A stretch of DNA of 64,000 nucleotides, from NCBI GenBank assembly GCA_963726995.1, contig CAVSEP010000006.1, positions 310,001-374,000 of the forward strand, given 5' to 3'. Shown piece after piece: positions 19,029 through 28,766 of the stretch. This DNA is from DAIDKA01 sp963726995. GTDB taxonomy: Bacteria; Pseudomonadota; Gammaproteobacteria; Steroidobacterales; Steroidobacteraceae. The notes under the pieces were generated by a model. That model saw nothing but the letters and a program-made list of their open reading frames with translations, searched no databases and was not told where the DNA came from. Position 1 is the stretch's first letter, and every line of letters begins with the position of its first letter. Both the position numbers and the translations under genes were made by a program.

Positions 19029-19820
19029 GTGAATTCCGCTGTGGACCCGTCCCCGGCCCGGCCCCGCAAGCCGCGCTTTGCGGCTACCGTGCAGCGGGTG
19101 CAGCGACTGACGCCGCGCATGCTGCGCATCGTCTTCGCAGGTCCGGCTCTCGCCGATTTCAACTGGAATGGTCCCGCCGCGCATATCAAGCTGATCCTGG
19201 GGCCGGACGGCCCCGACCTGCGCGCGCCCTCGCGCACCTACACGCCGCGAGCCTTCGACGCCGCCCGGCACGAACTGACGGTGGACTTCGTGCTGCATGG
19301 CGAAGGGCCCGCCTCGCTGTGGGCCGAACAGGCGCAGGTCGGCCAGCCCATGCTGATCGCAGGCCCCGGACGCAGCCTCGCGCTGGACGAGCAGGCGCAG
19401 TGGCTGCTGATCGCGGGCGACGAGGCGGCGATCCCCGCCATCGCCACCATCCTCGAAGTCCTGCCCGGTCAGGTTCACGCGCAGGTACTGCTGGAAGTCA
19501 ACGATGCGGCCGATGAGTTCGCGATCGGCGCCGCGCGTGCGGATATCGACATTCGCTGGCTGCATCGCGCGCGGCCGATCATCGGCCGTGACCCAACGGC
19601 GCCGGCCGGCGTGGAACTGGCGGCCGCGGTCGCCGCATTCCGGCAACCCGCGGGCCGCGGCCAGGTCTACGTGGCCTGCGAAGCCGATGCCATGCGCCGG
19701 ATCCGCCGGCAGCTGCTGGTGGAGCGCGCACTGCCGCGCGGCTGGGTGACGACGCGCGGCTACTGGAAGCAGGGTGCCACCGATCATCCCGATCGGGACT
19801 ACGGCGAGGACGTAGGCTGA
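19029..19820 (+). CDS. Siderophore-interacting protein (FAD/NAD(P)H ferric-siderophore reductase, SIP family)
   Basis: The 263-residue protein is cytosolic. It has an N-terminal FAD-binding barrel with RTYTPRAFD (the family RxYS/TxR flavin motif), then an NAD(P)H-binding half with LLIAGDEAAIPAI. The C-terminal REDOX-box-like stretch GYWKQGATDHP is typical of ViuB/YqjH proteins, which release iron from ferric siderophores. The start is a GTG at 19029; the longer frame into the previous gene has no family support. It probably forms an operon with the regulator at 17645. Its 3' end overlaps the convergent nucleotidase gene by 22 bp. Confidence 0.88.
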   Translation: MNSAVDPSPARPRKPRFAATVQRVQRLTPRMLRIVFAGPALADFNWNGPAAHIKLILGPDGPDLRAPSRTYTPRAFDAARHELTVDFVLHGEGPASLWAEQAQVGQPMLIAGPGRSLALDEQAQWLLIAGDEAAIPAIATILEVLPGQVHAQVLLEVNDAADEFAIGAARADIDIRWLHRARPIIGRDPTAPAGVELAAAVAAFRQPAGRGQVYVACEADAMRRIRRQLLVERALPRGWVTTRGYWKQGATDHPDRDYGEDVG

Positions 19821-21646
19821 GAGGCAGCTCGCGCGCAGGCCAGCGCACTCGTGCCGGTCATGAAAATGCGCGGACCCGCCGGCAGTGGGATGGGCCCGCG
19901 CAGCGCCTTGAGGTACCTGTCCAGTGCCTCGGCATCCAGCGGCCCCACCTCTTCCACGGGCAGTTTGCCAAAGCCCCTGAAGTCATCGCCGCCACCGACC
20001 AGGAAGTCGTTCACTGCGACGTGGTAGATCGCAGTGGCCTGAATCGGCTGATGGTGCGCATCGCAGGCGCGCACCACGTGGGCACCGACGGGCCTGGCCG
20101 GATCCCATTCGTAGTACAGCCCGGAGGCCTTCAGGACGCGCGGAATGGCAGCCGGGTCCTTCGTCCATTGTTCTTCGAGCGCCTGCAATAGCTGCGCGCC
20201 GGTCATCCTCAGTTTCAGAATATGATTGCCGAAAGGATGCACGGTCAGCACATCGCCCCAGGTGATGGGCCCCGCGGCCAGGTCGGCCCGCAGCCCGCCT
20301 GGATTCATCAGGCCGATGTCGGCCTGCAGGGCCGCACGCTGCGCATCGGCCACCAGGTCCCCCAGTACCGATTCGCCCGCCGCCGACATGGCGCGCGTGA
20401 GGGCGGTCGGACTGCGCGCCACCACGCGCGCCACCCGGGGCCCGAGGGCCTTGAGGGCATCCTGCGTGAGTTGCGCCGCGGCCGCATCAGGATGCAAGCC
20501 CGCACCGGCATCGGCCCAGGCCGGCAGCACGCGCGCGGACTTCGCGATCACGCGGCCGCTGGGCCGATCCAGTTTCAGCGTCAGTTCGCCGAAGGCCTCG
20601 CCATAGGAGTAGGCCTGCACCACCAGCACCTGCCGCCCGGCGCGATCGGGCATCAGCGCATTGGTGAAGTTGTGGGTGTGCCCGGAGATCACCACATCAA
20701 CCCCCGGATCCAGCTGCGAGACGATGCGCAACAGCGGCCCGTGCCAGTCAAAACCGGCAGCTGTCGGCACCGGTACGACGCCCTGGTGGATGACCACCAG
20801 GATGGTGTGCACGCCCTGCGCCGCCAGCTCCCTGGCCTGCCGGTTGATGGCCTCGGCCTCATCGGTGAACGTGAGGTCCGCGCTGGCCCAGTCCGGAACC
20901 AGCGTCGGGGTCTGCCTCAGAACCGCGCCGATGATGCCCACCGGTACCCCGTGGATCACCACGACGGCATGCGGCGGCAGCAACGTGCGGCCGGTACGTT
21001 GGTCCAGGACATTGGCGCACACGTACGGCACGCGGCTGCCGCGCCAGGGATTCTGCAGAAACGGTCCCGTCGCCGCGTTGCCGCCCTCGAGCAGCCGCAG
21101 CAGCTCCCGGGAGCCGGCGTCGAACTCGTGATTGCCCGGAATGCCGATGACATGGCAGGGATCCGGGTGCCGGCGCCAGTCGGCCGCGGCGTAGAAGTGG
21201 GTCGCATGCCCGAAGTCGCAACCCTCATCGGCCAGCAGATTCAGGAACTGGATGGCCGGTTCGTTATGCAGCAGGCGCGTGACGGGCGGACTCGCGCCCA
21301 GCAGATCCCCCGCATGCACGATGAGCGTGCCGGCCGGATCCTGGGCGCGCTGCCGGCGAAGATACGCCGCGAGCACCGCGGCGCCACCCGCGGGCCGTTT
21401 TCCATCCTGCGCTGCCGGGGTCTGCAGGTTGCCGTGGAAGTCGTTGAAGCTCAGCAAGTGCACGGTCACGGGCGACCCCTGCGCCGGCACGACTGGCGGG
21501 TCCTCCCAGCTGACGGTCCCGGACGGTGGCGGCCAGGGGACGGCGGGTGCCGGTTCGGCGGCCAGGCTTGCCGTCGCGAACCACGCAGCCACCACCCAGA
21601 CTATAATCCTTATTAAAATCAATTTGTTGGATCCCACCCGGTGCAC
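19799..21646 (-). CDS. Periplasmic bifunctional UDP-sugar hydrolase/5'-nucleotidase-like protein (UshA family)
   Basis: The 615-residue protein has a signal peptide (cleavage near SLA-AE). It has a metallophosphatase domain with dimetal motifs LLSFNDFHGN, HAGDLLGASP, GIPGNHEFDAG and VDVVISGHTHNF. The C-terminal nucleotide-binding domain has the conserved GLMNPGGLRADL and FGNHILKLRMTGAQL. It likely hydrolyses extracellular nucleotides to nucleosides and phosphate. It has about 65 more residues than Escherichia coli UshA. The upstream region toward the RND operon is AT-rich, unlike most of the window. Confidence 0.9.
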   Translation of the reverse strand: MHRVGSNKLILIRIIVWVVAAWFATASLAAEPAPAVPWPPPSGTVSWEDPPVVPAQGSPVTVHLLSFNDFHGNLQTPAAQDGKRPAGGAAVLAAYLRRQRAQDPAGTLIVHAGDLLGASPPVTRLLHNEPAIQFLNLLADEGCDFGHATHFYAAADWRRHPDPCHVIGIPGNHEFDAGSRELLRLLEGGNAATGPFLQNPWRGSRVPYVCANVLDQRTGRTLLPPHAVVVIHGVPVGIIGAVLRQTPTLVPDWASADLTFTDEAEAINRQARELAAQGVHTILVVIHQGVVPVPTAAGFDWHGPLLRIVSQLDPGVDVVISGHTHNFTNALMPDRAGRQVLVVQAYSYGEAFGELTLKLDRPSGRVIAKSARVLPAWADAGAGLHPDAAAAQLTQDALKALGPRVARVVARSPTALTRAMSAAGESVLGDLVADAQRAALQADIGLMNPGGLRADLAAGPITWGDVLTVHPFGNHILKLRMTGAQLLQALEEQWTKDPAAIPRVLKASGLYYEWDPARPVGAHVVRACDAHHQPIQATAIYHVAVNDFLVGGGDDFRGFGKLPVEEVGPLDAEALDRYLKALRGPIPLPAGPRIFMTGTSALACARAASQPTSSP

Positions 21647-21688
21647 ATTGATTAAAGCGTAACTTGTCGCGAAACGAATTCCCGTAGA

Positions 21689-21702
21689 GATTATCGATAA
21701 TC
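21689..21702. promoter_or_regulatory. 14-bp palindrome upstream of the RND efflux operon
   Basis: GATTATCGATAATC is a perfect palindrome centred 31 bp before the pump ATG, in the shared region with the divergent nucleotidase gene. It is a good candidate operator, perhaps for the GntR-type regulator encoded at the end of the operon. Confidence 0.5.
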
Positions 21703-21726
21703 GATTGTAGCGATCGGATACGCACC

Positions 21727-24700
21727 ATGTGGATCGTCGAGGTGGCGCTGAAGCGCCCCTACACCTTCATCGTCCTGGCCCTGCTGCTGCCCCTGCTCGG
21801 CGCCCTGACTCTGCTTGGCACACCGCTGCGCGCCGGCATGCCCGTGGACATCTTCCCGGACATCGCCATTCCCATCATTGCAGTCAATTTCAATTACACG
21901 GGCATGTCGCCGGATGACATTTCCGGCCGCATCACGGCGCAGCTGGAACGCTATGTCACCACCATCGTCAATGACATCGAGCATGTCGAATCCCAGAGCT
22001 ATCCCGGCATGGCGGTCATCAAGCTGTTCTTCCAGCCGGGGGTGAACATCGACCTGGCCATGTCCCAGGTGACCGCCTACGGCCAGACCGCGCTGCGCAA
22101 CATGCCGCCCGGCGCGCTGCCGCCGCTGGTCCTCAAGTACAACGCCTCCAGCGTGCCCATCCTGCAGCTGGCGATGTCCAGCGACAAGCTCACCGAGGCG
22201 CAGCTGTTCGACTTCGGCAACCAGGCGCTGCGTTCGCAGATCGCCACCATCGCCGGGGTCTCCATCCCCTATCCCTTCGGCGGTGCCACCCGCCAGGTGC
22301 AGATCGATCTGCGGCCCGATGCGCTGCGCGCCCAGGGCCTCACGCCGGTCGACATCAACACCACCATTGCCAACCAGGCACTCATCATTCCGGCCGGTAC
22401 GCAGAAGATCGGCAACACCGAATACAACGTGCGCCTGAACGCGCAGTCCCGTCACCATCGATGCCCTCAACGATCTGCCGATCCGCAGCCGCAACGGTTC
22501 CGTGACCTACCTGCGCGATGTGGCCTTCGTGCATGACGGGCATCCGCCGCAGACCAACGTCGTGCGCGTCGATGGCCGGCGCGCGGTGCTGATGTCCATC
22601 CAGAAGACCGGCTCGGCCTCGACGCTCACCATCGTCAATTCCATCAAGGACCGCCTGCCGAGGGTCCGGGAGCTGGTGCCGGACGGCGCGTCCATCGCGG
22701 CCACCGGCGACCAGTCCGTGTTCGTGCGCGCCGCCATCCGCGGCGTCGTCACCGAAGCCTTGATCGCCGCGGCCCTGACGGCCCTGATGGTGCTGCTGTT
22801 CCTGGGCAGCTGGCGCAGCACCCTCATCATCGCCATCTCCATTCCGCTGTCGATCCTCTCCTCGATCATTCTGCTGGGCGCCACCGGGCGAGACCATCAA
22901 TCTGATGACCCTCGGCGGACTGGCGCTGGCGGTCGGCATCCTGGTGGACGACGCCACGGTGACCATCGAGAACATCAACCGGCATCTCGAGGAGGGCATG
23001 GACGTGACGCCGGCCATCCTCGAAGGCTCCAGGCAAATCACCGTGCCGGCGCTGGTCTCGACGCTGTCCATCTGCATCGTGTTCGTGCCGATGTTCCTGC
23101 TCACCGGCGTCGCGCGCTACCTGTTCGTGCCGCTGGCCGAGGCGGTGGTGTTCGCGATGCTGACCTCGTACCTGCTGTCCCGGACGCTGGTCCCGACGCT
23201 GTGCAAGTACTGGCTGCGCACCGCGGCCGAGGAAAAAGCCGCCCTGGCCACGCCGAATGCCTGGCAGCGTTTCCAGCGCCGCTTCGAGACGCGCTTCGAG
23301 GCGACTGCGCGCGCGCTACCACGAGCTGCTGCAGACGGCGCTGGCGCACAGCCGGCCCTTCATGATCGGATTCCTGGCCGTGGCCTTCGCCTCGATGATC
23401 ATCTACCCCTTCCTGGGACGGAACTTCTTCCCCGAGGTGGATGCCGGACAGATCAAGCTGCATGTGCGCGGGCCGACGGGCTTTCGCGTGGAGGATACGG
23501 CCGGGCTCATCGATCACGTCGAGGCGGCGATACGCAAGGTGATTCCGCGCGGACCAGATCGGCAGCGTGGTCGACAACATCGGCCTGGCGGTGTCCAGCA
23601 TCAACGTCACCTACAGCACCTCGGGCACGGTGGGCAGTTCGGATGCGGACGTGCTGATTTCCCTGAAATCCGGTCACTCCGCGACCTCGAAATACGTGCA
23701 TATCCTGCGCCGCGACCTGCCGCGCGAGTTCCCGGGGGCCACCTTTGCGTTCCTGCCGGCCGACATCGTCAGCCAGATACTGAACTTCGGCATCCCCGCG
23801 CCCATCGACATCCAGATCACCGGACCCAGCCCGAAGAACCGCGACGTGGCCAACCAGCTGCTGGAATCGGTGCGGCATATTCCGGGCTTCGTCGATGCCC
23901 GCATCGAGCAGCCGGACAATCTGCCGGAGCTGCGCGTGAACACCGACCGCAGCCGCGCCCAGCAGCTGGGGATTACCCAGCGGGACGTGGCCAACAATCT
24001 GCTGCTCACCCTTTCCGGCAGCAGCCAGCTCGCCCCGTCCTACTGGTTGAACCCGGAGAACGGACTGCAATACCCGCTGGTCGCGCAGACCCCGCAGTAC
24101 CGCATGACCTCACTGGATGATCTGCGCAACGTGCCGGTGACCTCTGGCGCCAACCAGCAGATCCTGGGCGGCGTCGCAACGATCGCCCGGGGGACGACGG
24201 ACGGGGTGGTCTACCACTACGACAACCAGAACCTCATCGACATCTACGGCGACGTACAGGACCGGGATCTCGGCGCCGTGGCCGACGACATCAACGCCCG
24301 GATCGCAGCGCTCCAGGACAAGCTGCCGCGGGCCACGCACATCGTGCTGCGCGGCCAGGTGCAGACCATGCTCAGTTCCTACACGGGTCTGGCCATCGGC
24401 GTCGTGGGAGCGATCCTGCTGGTGTATCTGCTCATCGTGATCAACTTCCAGTCCTGGACGGATCCCTTCATCATCATTACGGCACTCCCGGCCGCCATCG
24501 CGGGCATTGCCTGGATGCTGCTCATCACCGGCACGACCCTGAGCGTGCCGGCACTGACGGGAGCCATCATGTGCATGGGTGTGGCCACCGCCAACAGCAT
24601 CCTGGTGGTGAGCTTTGCGCGTGACCGCATGAACCAGGGCGCGACCGCGCTGGAGGCCGCGCTGGATGCCGGATTCACCCGCTTCCGCCCCGTGCTCATG

Positions 24701-24913
24701 ACGGCACTGGCCATGATGATCGGCATGTTGCCGATGTCCTTAGGAATGGGCGAAGGCGGCGAACAGAATGCGCCGCTCGGCCGCGCCGTGATCGGCGGAC
24801 TGCTGCTGGCTACAGTGGCCACGCTGCTGTTCGTGCCGGTGGTATTTGCCGCATTGCATGGCCGCAGGCGCCCGCAGGAGCCGGCGCACGCTCACTCGAT
24901 CTCTCACGCCTGA
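21727..24913 (+). pseudogene. RND efflux pump inner-membrane subunit (AcrB/MdtB type), interrupted by four single-base insertions
   Basis: Joined across frames this is a 1060-residue RND permease beginning MWIVEVALKRPYTFIVLALL. It has all expected blocks: periplasmic porter segments, GILVDDATVTIENI in helix 4, MCMGVATANSILVVSFARDR in the second half, and a C-terminal helix. The frame shifts by +1 near 22443 (N-A-S-P motif broken), 22887 (extra G in GGG), 23301 (GAGGCG) and 23551 (CGCGG). Removing four bases restores 1061 codons exactly. There are no premature stops otherwise and the protein is well conserved, so decay is very recent or these are sequencing errors. Adaptor and outer-membrane partners follow intact. 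Confidence 0.9.
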
Positions 24914-24937
24914 CCCTATGAACCGCCGGACTCAATC

Positions 24938-26143
24938 ATGAACGCATCCGAGAATCCTCAACCTCCCTTCCAGATGAAGGGCTTCGCCCGGATCGGCGTC
25001 GTGGTGGCGCTGGTGGCCCTCGGCTTCCTGGTCTGGAGCATCCTCGCCGCGCACCGCGCGGCCGCGAATCTCGCCGCGGCGACCGAGGACGCAGCCATCG
25101 TCACGGTGAGCACCACTCACCCGAAGCCCACCGACCCCGCGGGCAGCGAACTGGTCCTGCCGGGCACGGTGCAGGCCAATATCGACGCGCCGATCTACGC
25201 CCGCACCAGCGGCTATCTGAAGCGCTGGCTGGTGGACATCGGCACGCGGGTGAAGGCCGGACAGCTGCTCGCGGAAATCGACACGCCGGAGGTTCAGCAA
25301 CAGCTGAGCCAGGCCGAGGCCGATGTCGCGAATGCCGCGGCCAATGCACGCATTGCGGCGGTGACGGCGGAGCGCTGGGAATCCCTGCGCAAGACCGATT
25401 CCGTGTCGCGCCAGGATGCCGATGAAAAGGCGAGTCTCGCCGAGGCCGGCAAGGCGCAGCTGCAGTCCGCCAATGCGAACCTGCAGCGGCTGCGCGATTT
25501 GTCGGGCTTCCAGCGCATCGTGGCGCCCTTCGATGGCATCATCACCGCCCGTGAGACGGATGTCGGCCGGCTGATCGCCGCTGGCGGCGGCAGCGGACCG
25601 GAACTGTTCCGCATCAGCGATGAGCGGCAGCTGCGACTGTACGTACGGGTGCCGCAGGCCTTTGCCCCGCAGATGGGACCGGCCACCAGCGCCGTGGTGT
25701 CCTTTCCGGATCATCCCGGCATGACCTTCAGCGCCCGCATGGATTCAACGGCCAATGCCATTGATCCTGCCACCAACTCGCTGCTGGTGCAGCTGAAGGT
25801 CGACAACGCCAATGGCGCGCTGCTGCCGGGCGCCTATGCGGACGTGCACTTCAAGGTGCCGTCCGGCTCGCTGGGGATGTCGCTGCAGCTGCCCGCCAAC
25901 ACCCTGCTGTTCCGCAGCGATGGCATTCATGTGGCCACCGTCGATGCCGCAGGCCAGGTCACTCTCAAGTCCATCATCATCGGCCGCGACTATGGGTCGG
26001 CCATCGAGGTCGTGAACGGCCTGACCCCGCAGGATGAGGTGATCCTGAGTCCGCCGGATTCGCTGCTGGATCACGCGCGCGTGCGGCTGCTCGCGCCTTC
26101 CGGCGGCACGGCATCGCAGCCCAAGCCCCCCGCCGGTGCCTGA
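24938..26143 (+). CDS. RND efflux periplasmic adaptor (membrane fusion protein)
   Basis: The 401-residue protein has an N-terminal membrane anchor (about 17-36). The split lipoyl/barrel-sandwich domain is seen at VLPGTVQANIDAPIYARTSG and VAPFDGIITARETDVG, flanking an alpha-hairpin coiled coil (about 105-185, Gln/Ala-rich heptads). A beta-barrel (RLYVRVPQAFAPQMG) and a membrane-proximal domain follow. It bridges the pump to the outer-membrane channel. It starts 24 bp after the pump stop and is followed 2 bp later by the outer-membrane factor. Confidence 0.93.
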   Translation: MNASENPQPPFQMKGFARIGVVVALVALGFLVWSILAAHRAAANLAAATEDAAIVTVSTTHPKPTDPAGSELVLPGTVQANIDAPIYARTSGYLKRWLVDIGTRVKAGQLLAEIDTPEVQQQLSQAEADVANAAANARIAAVTAERWESLRKTDSVSRQDADEKASLAEAGKAQLQSANANLQRLRDLSGFQRIVAPFDGIITARETDVGRLIAAGGGSGPELFRISDERQLRLYVRVPQAFAPQMGPATSAVVSFPDHPGMTFSARMDSTANAIDPATNSLLVQLKVDNANGALLPGAYADVHFKVPSGSLGMSLQLPANTLLFRSDGIHVATVDAAGQVTLKSIIIGRDYGSAIEVVNGLTPQDEVILSPPDSLLDHARVRLLAPSGGTASQPKPPAGA

Positions 26144-26145
26144 TC

Positions 26146-27579
26146 GTGAAACGCGCCCTCATTTTCAGCGCCGTGTCCGCCTGCCTGAGCGCCTGCTCGC
26201 TGGCGCCCACCTATGTGGCGCCCAGGCTCGAACAGGACGTCGCCGCCTACAAGGAAGCCGGCGAGTGGGCGCCGGCGGCGCCCGCCGACGATCTGCCCCG
26301 TGCGGACTGGTGGCAGGCCTTTGGTGATCCGAAGCTCGACGAGCTGCAGCAGCAGCTGCGGGCCGGCAATCCGGACCTGCATGGCGCCTTCGCGCGCTTC
26401 CAGCAGGCGCGCGCACTGGCCGGGCAGGCCCGCTCCCAGCAGTATCCGCAGCTGGGTGTGGAGGCCTCGGCGATCCGCGGCCGCGCCTCGCTCAATGGGC
26501 CGAACGCGCTGGCCGCCGGCAAGACCGCCAATGACTTCAGCGCGTCACTTGATGTGGCCTGGCAGATCGACCTGTTCGGCCGCCTGCGCAACACCGCCGC
26601 CGCCGCCCGGGCACGCTCCCAGGGAAGCGCCGCCGATCTGGCGGCCCTCGGTCTGACCCTGCAGGCGGAGCTGGCCACCGATTACTTCACGCTGCGCGGC
26701 GATGATGCGATCGTGAAGCTGCTGGAAGACTCGGTGACGCAGTTCGATACCGCCTGGGAGCAGACCCGGCGACGGTACGACACCGGCGTCGCCGCAGCCA
26801 CGGATCTCGACCAGGCGGACACCCTGCGGCAGAACGCGCGGGCGCAGCTGGCGTCAACCCGCCTGGCGCGGGCGCGTCTGGAGCATGCGATTGCGGTGCT
26901 GATCGGCTTGCCGCCATCGGCATTCACATTGCCACCGGCGCCGCTGGCCGCCGAACCGCCGTCCATCAAGGTGGCATTGCCTTCGGTCCTGCTGCAACGA
27001 CGTCCCGATGTGGCGAGCGCCGAGCGGGAGGTGGCCGCGGCCAATGCCGGCGTCGGAGTCGCGCGCGCGGCCTGGTTCCCGGTGTTCTCCTTGCAGGCCG
27101 CGGCGGCCGGTTTCGAAAGCGTCTCCTCAGCCAACTGGATCGGTGCGCCGAGCCGGTTCTGGTCGGTCGGTCCCGGTGGCCAGTTGCCGTTGCTCGATGT
27201 CGGTGGCCGGATCTCCCTCAACGCGCAGGCGCGCGCCGCCTATGAGGAGTCCGTCGCCGACTATCGCAAGACCGCGCTGACGGCCTATCGGGAAGTGGAA
27301 GACAGCCTGGTGGCCGTGCATCGACTGGGCGAGGAGCAGGCCGCCGATGCGGCCGCCGCCAGATCTGCGCAGAGCGCGGCCTATCATGCCGACGAGCGCT
27401 ATGCGGCGGGCGTCGCCGACTATATCGAAGTCACCACCACTCACACCGCGGCCCTCGCCGCCCAAAGCGTGGCGCTGGCAACCCAGGCGGCGCGGCTGAA
27501 CGCCGCCGTCACGCTGGTCCAGGCACTCGGCGGCGGCTGGTCGGCAAGCTCCGATCACCTGAATTCGCCAACCCTCTGA
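26146..27579 (+). CDS. Outer-membrane efflux lipoprotein (NodT/OprM family)
   Basis: The 477-residue protein starts with GTG. The signal sequence ends in the lipobox LSAC-S near residue 17. The TolC-like fold contains two OEP repeats. The family segments DWWQAFGDPKLDELQQ, FDVAWQIDLFGRL-type (here LDVAWQIDLFGRL), LLQRRPDVASAEREVAAANAGVGVARAAWFP and the terminal GGGW are all present. It is coupled to the adaptor upstream (2 bp gap) and its stop overlaps the GntR regulator start (TGATG). Confidence 0.93.
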   Translation: MKRALIFSAVSACLSACSLAPTYVAPRLEQDVAAYKEAGEWAPAAPADDLPRADWWQAFGDPKLDELQQQLRAGNPDLHGAFARFQQARALAGQARSQQYPQLGVEASAIRGRASLNGPNALAAGKTANDFSASLDVAWQIDLFGRLRNTAAAARARSQGSAADLAALGLTLQAELATDYFTLRGDDAIVKLLEDSVTQFDTAWEQTRRRYDTGVAAATDLDQADTLRQNARAQLASTRLARARLEHAIAVLIGLPPSAFTLPPAPLAAEPPSIKVALPSVLLQRRPDVASAEREVAAANAGVGVARAAWFPVFSLQAAAAGFESVSSANWIGAPSRFWSVGPGGQLPLLDVGGRISLNAQARAAYEESVADYRKTALTAYREVEDSLVAVHRLGEEQAADAAAARSAQSAAYHADERYAAGVADYIEVTTTHTAALAAQSVALATQAARLNAAVTLVQALGGGWSASSDHLNSPTL

Positions 27580-28223
27580 TGGACACCGCCCTGAAACGCG
27601 TCTGCATGCGCGATCGCATCCGCGATGTGCTGGTGGCGCGCATCCTCGATGGCACCTACCCCGCCGGCATGCAGCTCAAGGAACTGATCCTGGCGCGAGA
27701 GTTCAATGTCAGCCAGGCCCCGATCCGCGAAGCACTGCGGGAACTGGAGGGCACGGGCCTGGTGACCTCCGAGCGCTATCGCGGGACCCGGGTGCGCGGG
27801 GAAGACACGGTGGAAATGCGCGAGTCGTACGAACTGCGCCTGATGATGGAAATCCGCTCGATCGAACGCGCCCTGCCGCTCACCGCTGCCAAGGCAGAGC
27901 GGCTGCAGTCCTGTATCACCAATATGTCGGCGGCGGTCGCGCGCGGGGATTCCGAGCAGTACATTGACTGGGCCCTGAATTTCCATCGCAGCCTGGTGGA
28001 GATGGGCGGCAACTGCATCTTCCTGAAGCTTTGGGATTCGCTGCACTGGGACGTGCGCGGCCGGATCGCGCTGCGTCGCCTGGCGGCGATGGGTGCCGGA
28101 CTCGCTCCCGTGGTCGCCATGCATTCGAGCCTGATGCAGGCACTGCGCGACGGTGACGCGGGACGGGCCGTCGAGGAACTCACCTCCATCCTGCAGTCGG
28201 TCGCGGACGTCTTCATATCCTAG
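27579..28223 (+). CDS. GntR family transcriptional regulator, FCD subfamily
   Basis: The 214-residue protein has an N-terminal winged helix (about 12-75): IRDVLVARILDGTYPAGMQL, FNVSQAPIREALRELEGTGLV. The C-terminal all-helical FCD ligand domain has ELRLMMEIRSIERALP and an NFHRSLVEMGGN metal/ligand segment. Its start overlaps the outer-membrane factor stop by one base, so it is the last gene of the efflux operon. It may autoregulate the operon through the palindrome at 21689, though FCD regulators more often bind TNGTNNNACNA-type sites. Confidence 0.9.
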   Translation: MDTALKRVCMRDRIRDVLVARILDGTYPAGMQLKELILAREFNVSQAPIREALRELEGTGLVTSERYRGTRVRGEDTVEMRESYELRLMMEIRSIERALPLTAAKAERLQSCITNMSAAVARGDSEQYIDWALNFHRSLVEMGGNCIFLKLWDSLHWDVRGRIALRRLAAMGAGLAPVVAMHSSLMQALRDGDAGRAVEELTSILQSVADVFIS

Positions 28224-28226
28224 CGG

Positions 28227-28240
28227 CTCGAGCGCTCGAG
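28227..28240. repeat. 14-bp palindrome between convergent genes
   Basis: CTCGAGCGCTCGAG is perfectly palindromic and fills most of the 27-bp gap between the GntR gene and the convergent lipoprotein gene. There is no T-run on either strand. It may help end transcription or be incidental. Confidence 0.35.
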
Positions 28241-28250
28241 GACTTCCGAG

Positions 28251-28508
28251 CTATAACTGAGGGTCCACCGGGCGGGTGGGGCCCTGGGCCGATTTCTCTT
28301 CGACCGCTCGCCTCAGATCATTGAGTTGGGCCTGCTGGTCTGCCCGCTGAGCTCTGGTGGTGCAAACGGATCGCGTGACCAGTGAGCCTATCGTTTGCTC
28401 AGAGTGACACTGCAGGTCCGGCCCGCCGTTTGCAACCTTGGCGGGTTGCGTCGTACAGCCCGCAACCACGATCAATACGCTGAGCCGACACAGCCTGACC
28501 GCGGGCAT
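28251..28508 (-). CDS. Small predicted lipoprotein
   Basis: The 85-residue protein has a signal sequence ending in a lipobox, VAGC-TT near residue 18. The mature part has three further cysteines (one in LQCHSEQTIGSLVTRSVCTT) and a Gln/Arg-rich helical tail. A clear GAGGAG lies 7-12 nt before the ATG, which supports a real gene. Small proteins with a C-x-E-x2-TGS-x3-R-x-VC pattern are common hypothetical proteins in gammaproteobacteria. Function unknown. The following 258 bp (28509-28766) hold no convincing gene, only a short hairpin GCCGGG/CCCGGC near 28620-28641. Confidence 0.65.
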   Translation of the reverse strand: MPAVRLCRLSVLIVVAGCTTQPAKVANGGPDLQCHSEQTIGSLVTRSVCTTRAQRADQQAQLNDLRRAVEEKSAQGPTRPVDPQL

Positions 28509-28766
28509 CCAAATCTCCTCATGTGGCCGGACAGACTTCGTGGAGGCAGAGTCTAAGTCCTCTCAATCAGGGGGTCACATCTTTCAGTTCCTGCCCCTCA
28601 CGCGCCGGGCCGCCCACGCCGCCGGGCAGCAACTACCCGGCGCAGAGTGTACCGGTCGGCGAATCACAGGAGCATACTCGGCACCCGATCGACCCCGGGG
28701 TAGCGCCTTCGGGATGAATCGAGAATTGAGCTGTACGGCAATCAATCCACTTCAGGGGAACCGATC

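Noticed and set aside
22443..23551. Programmed frameshifting in the RND gene
   Set aside because: Four separate +1 sites without slippery sequences, and no known RND pump uses recoding; error or decay is far more likely.
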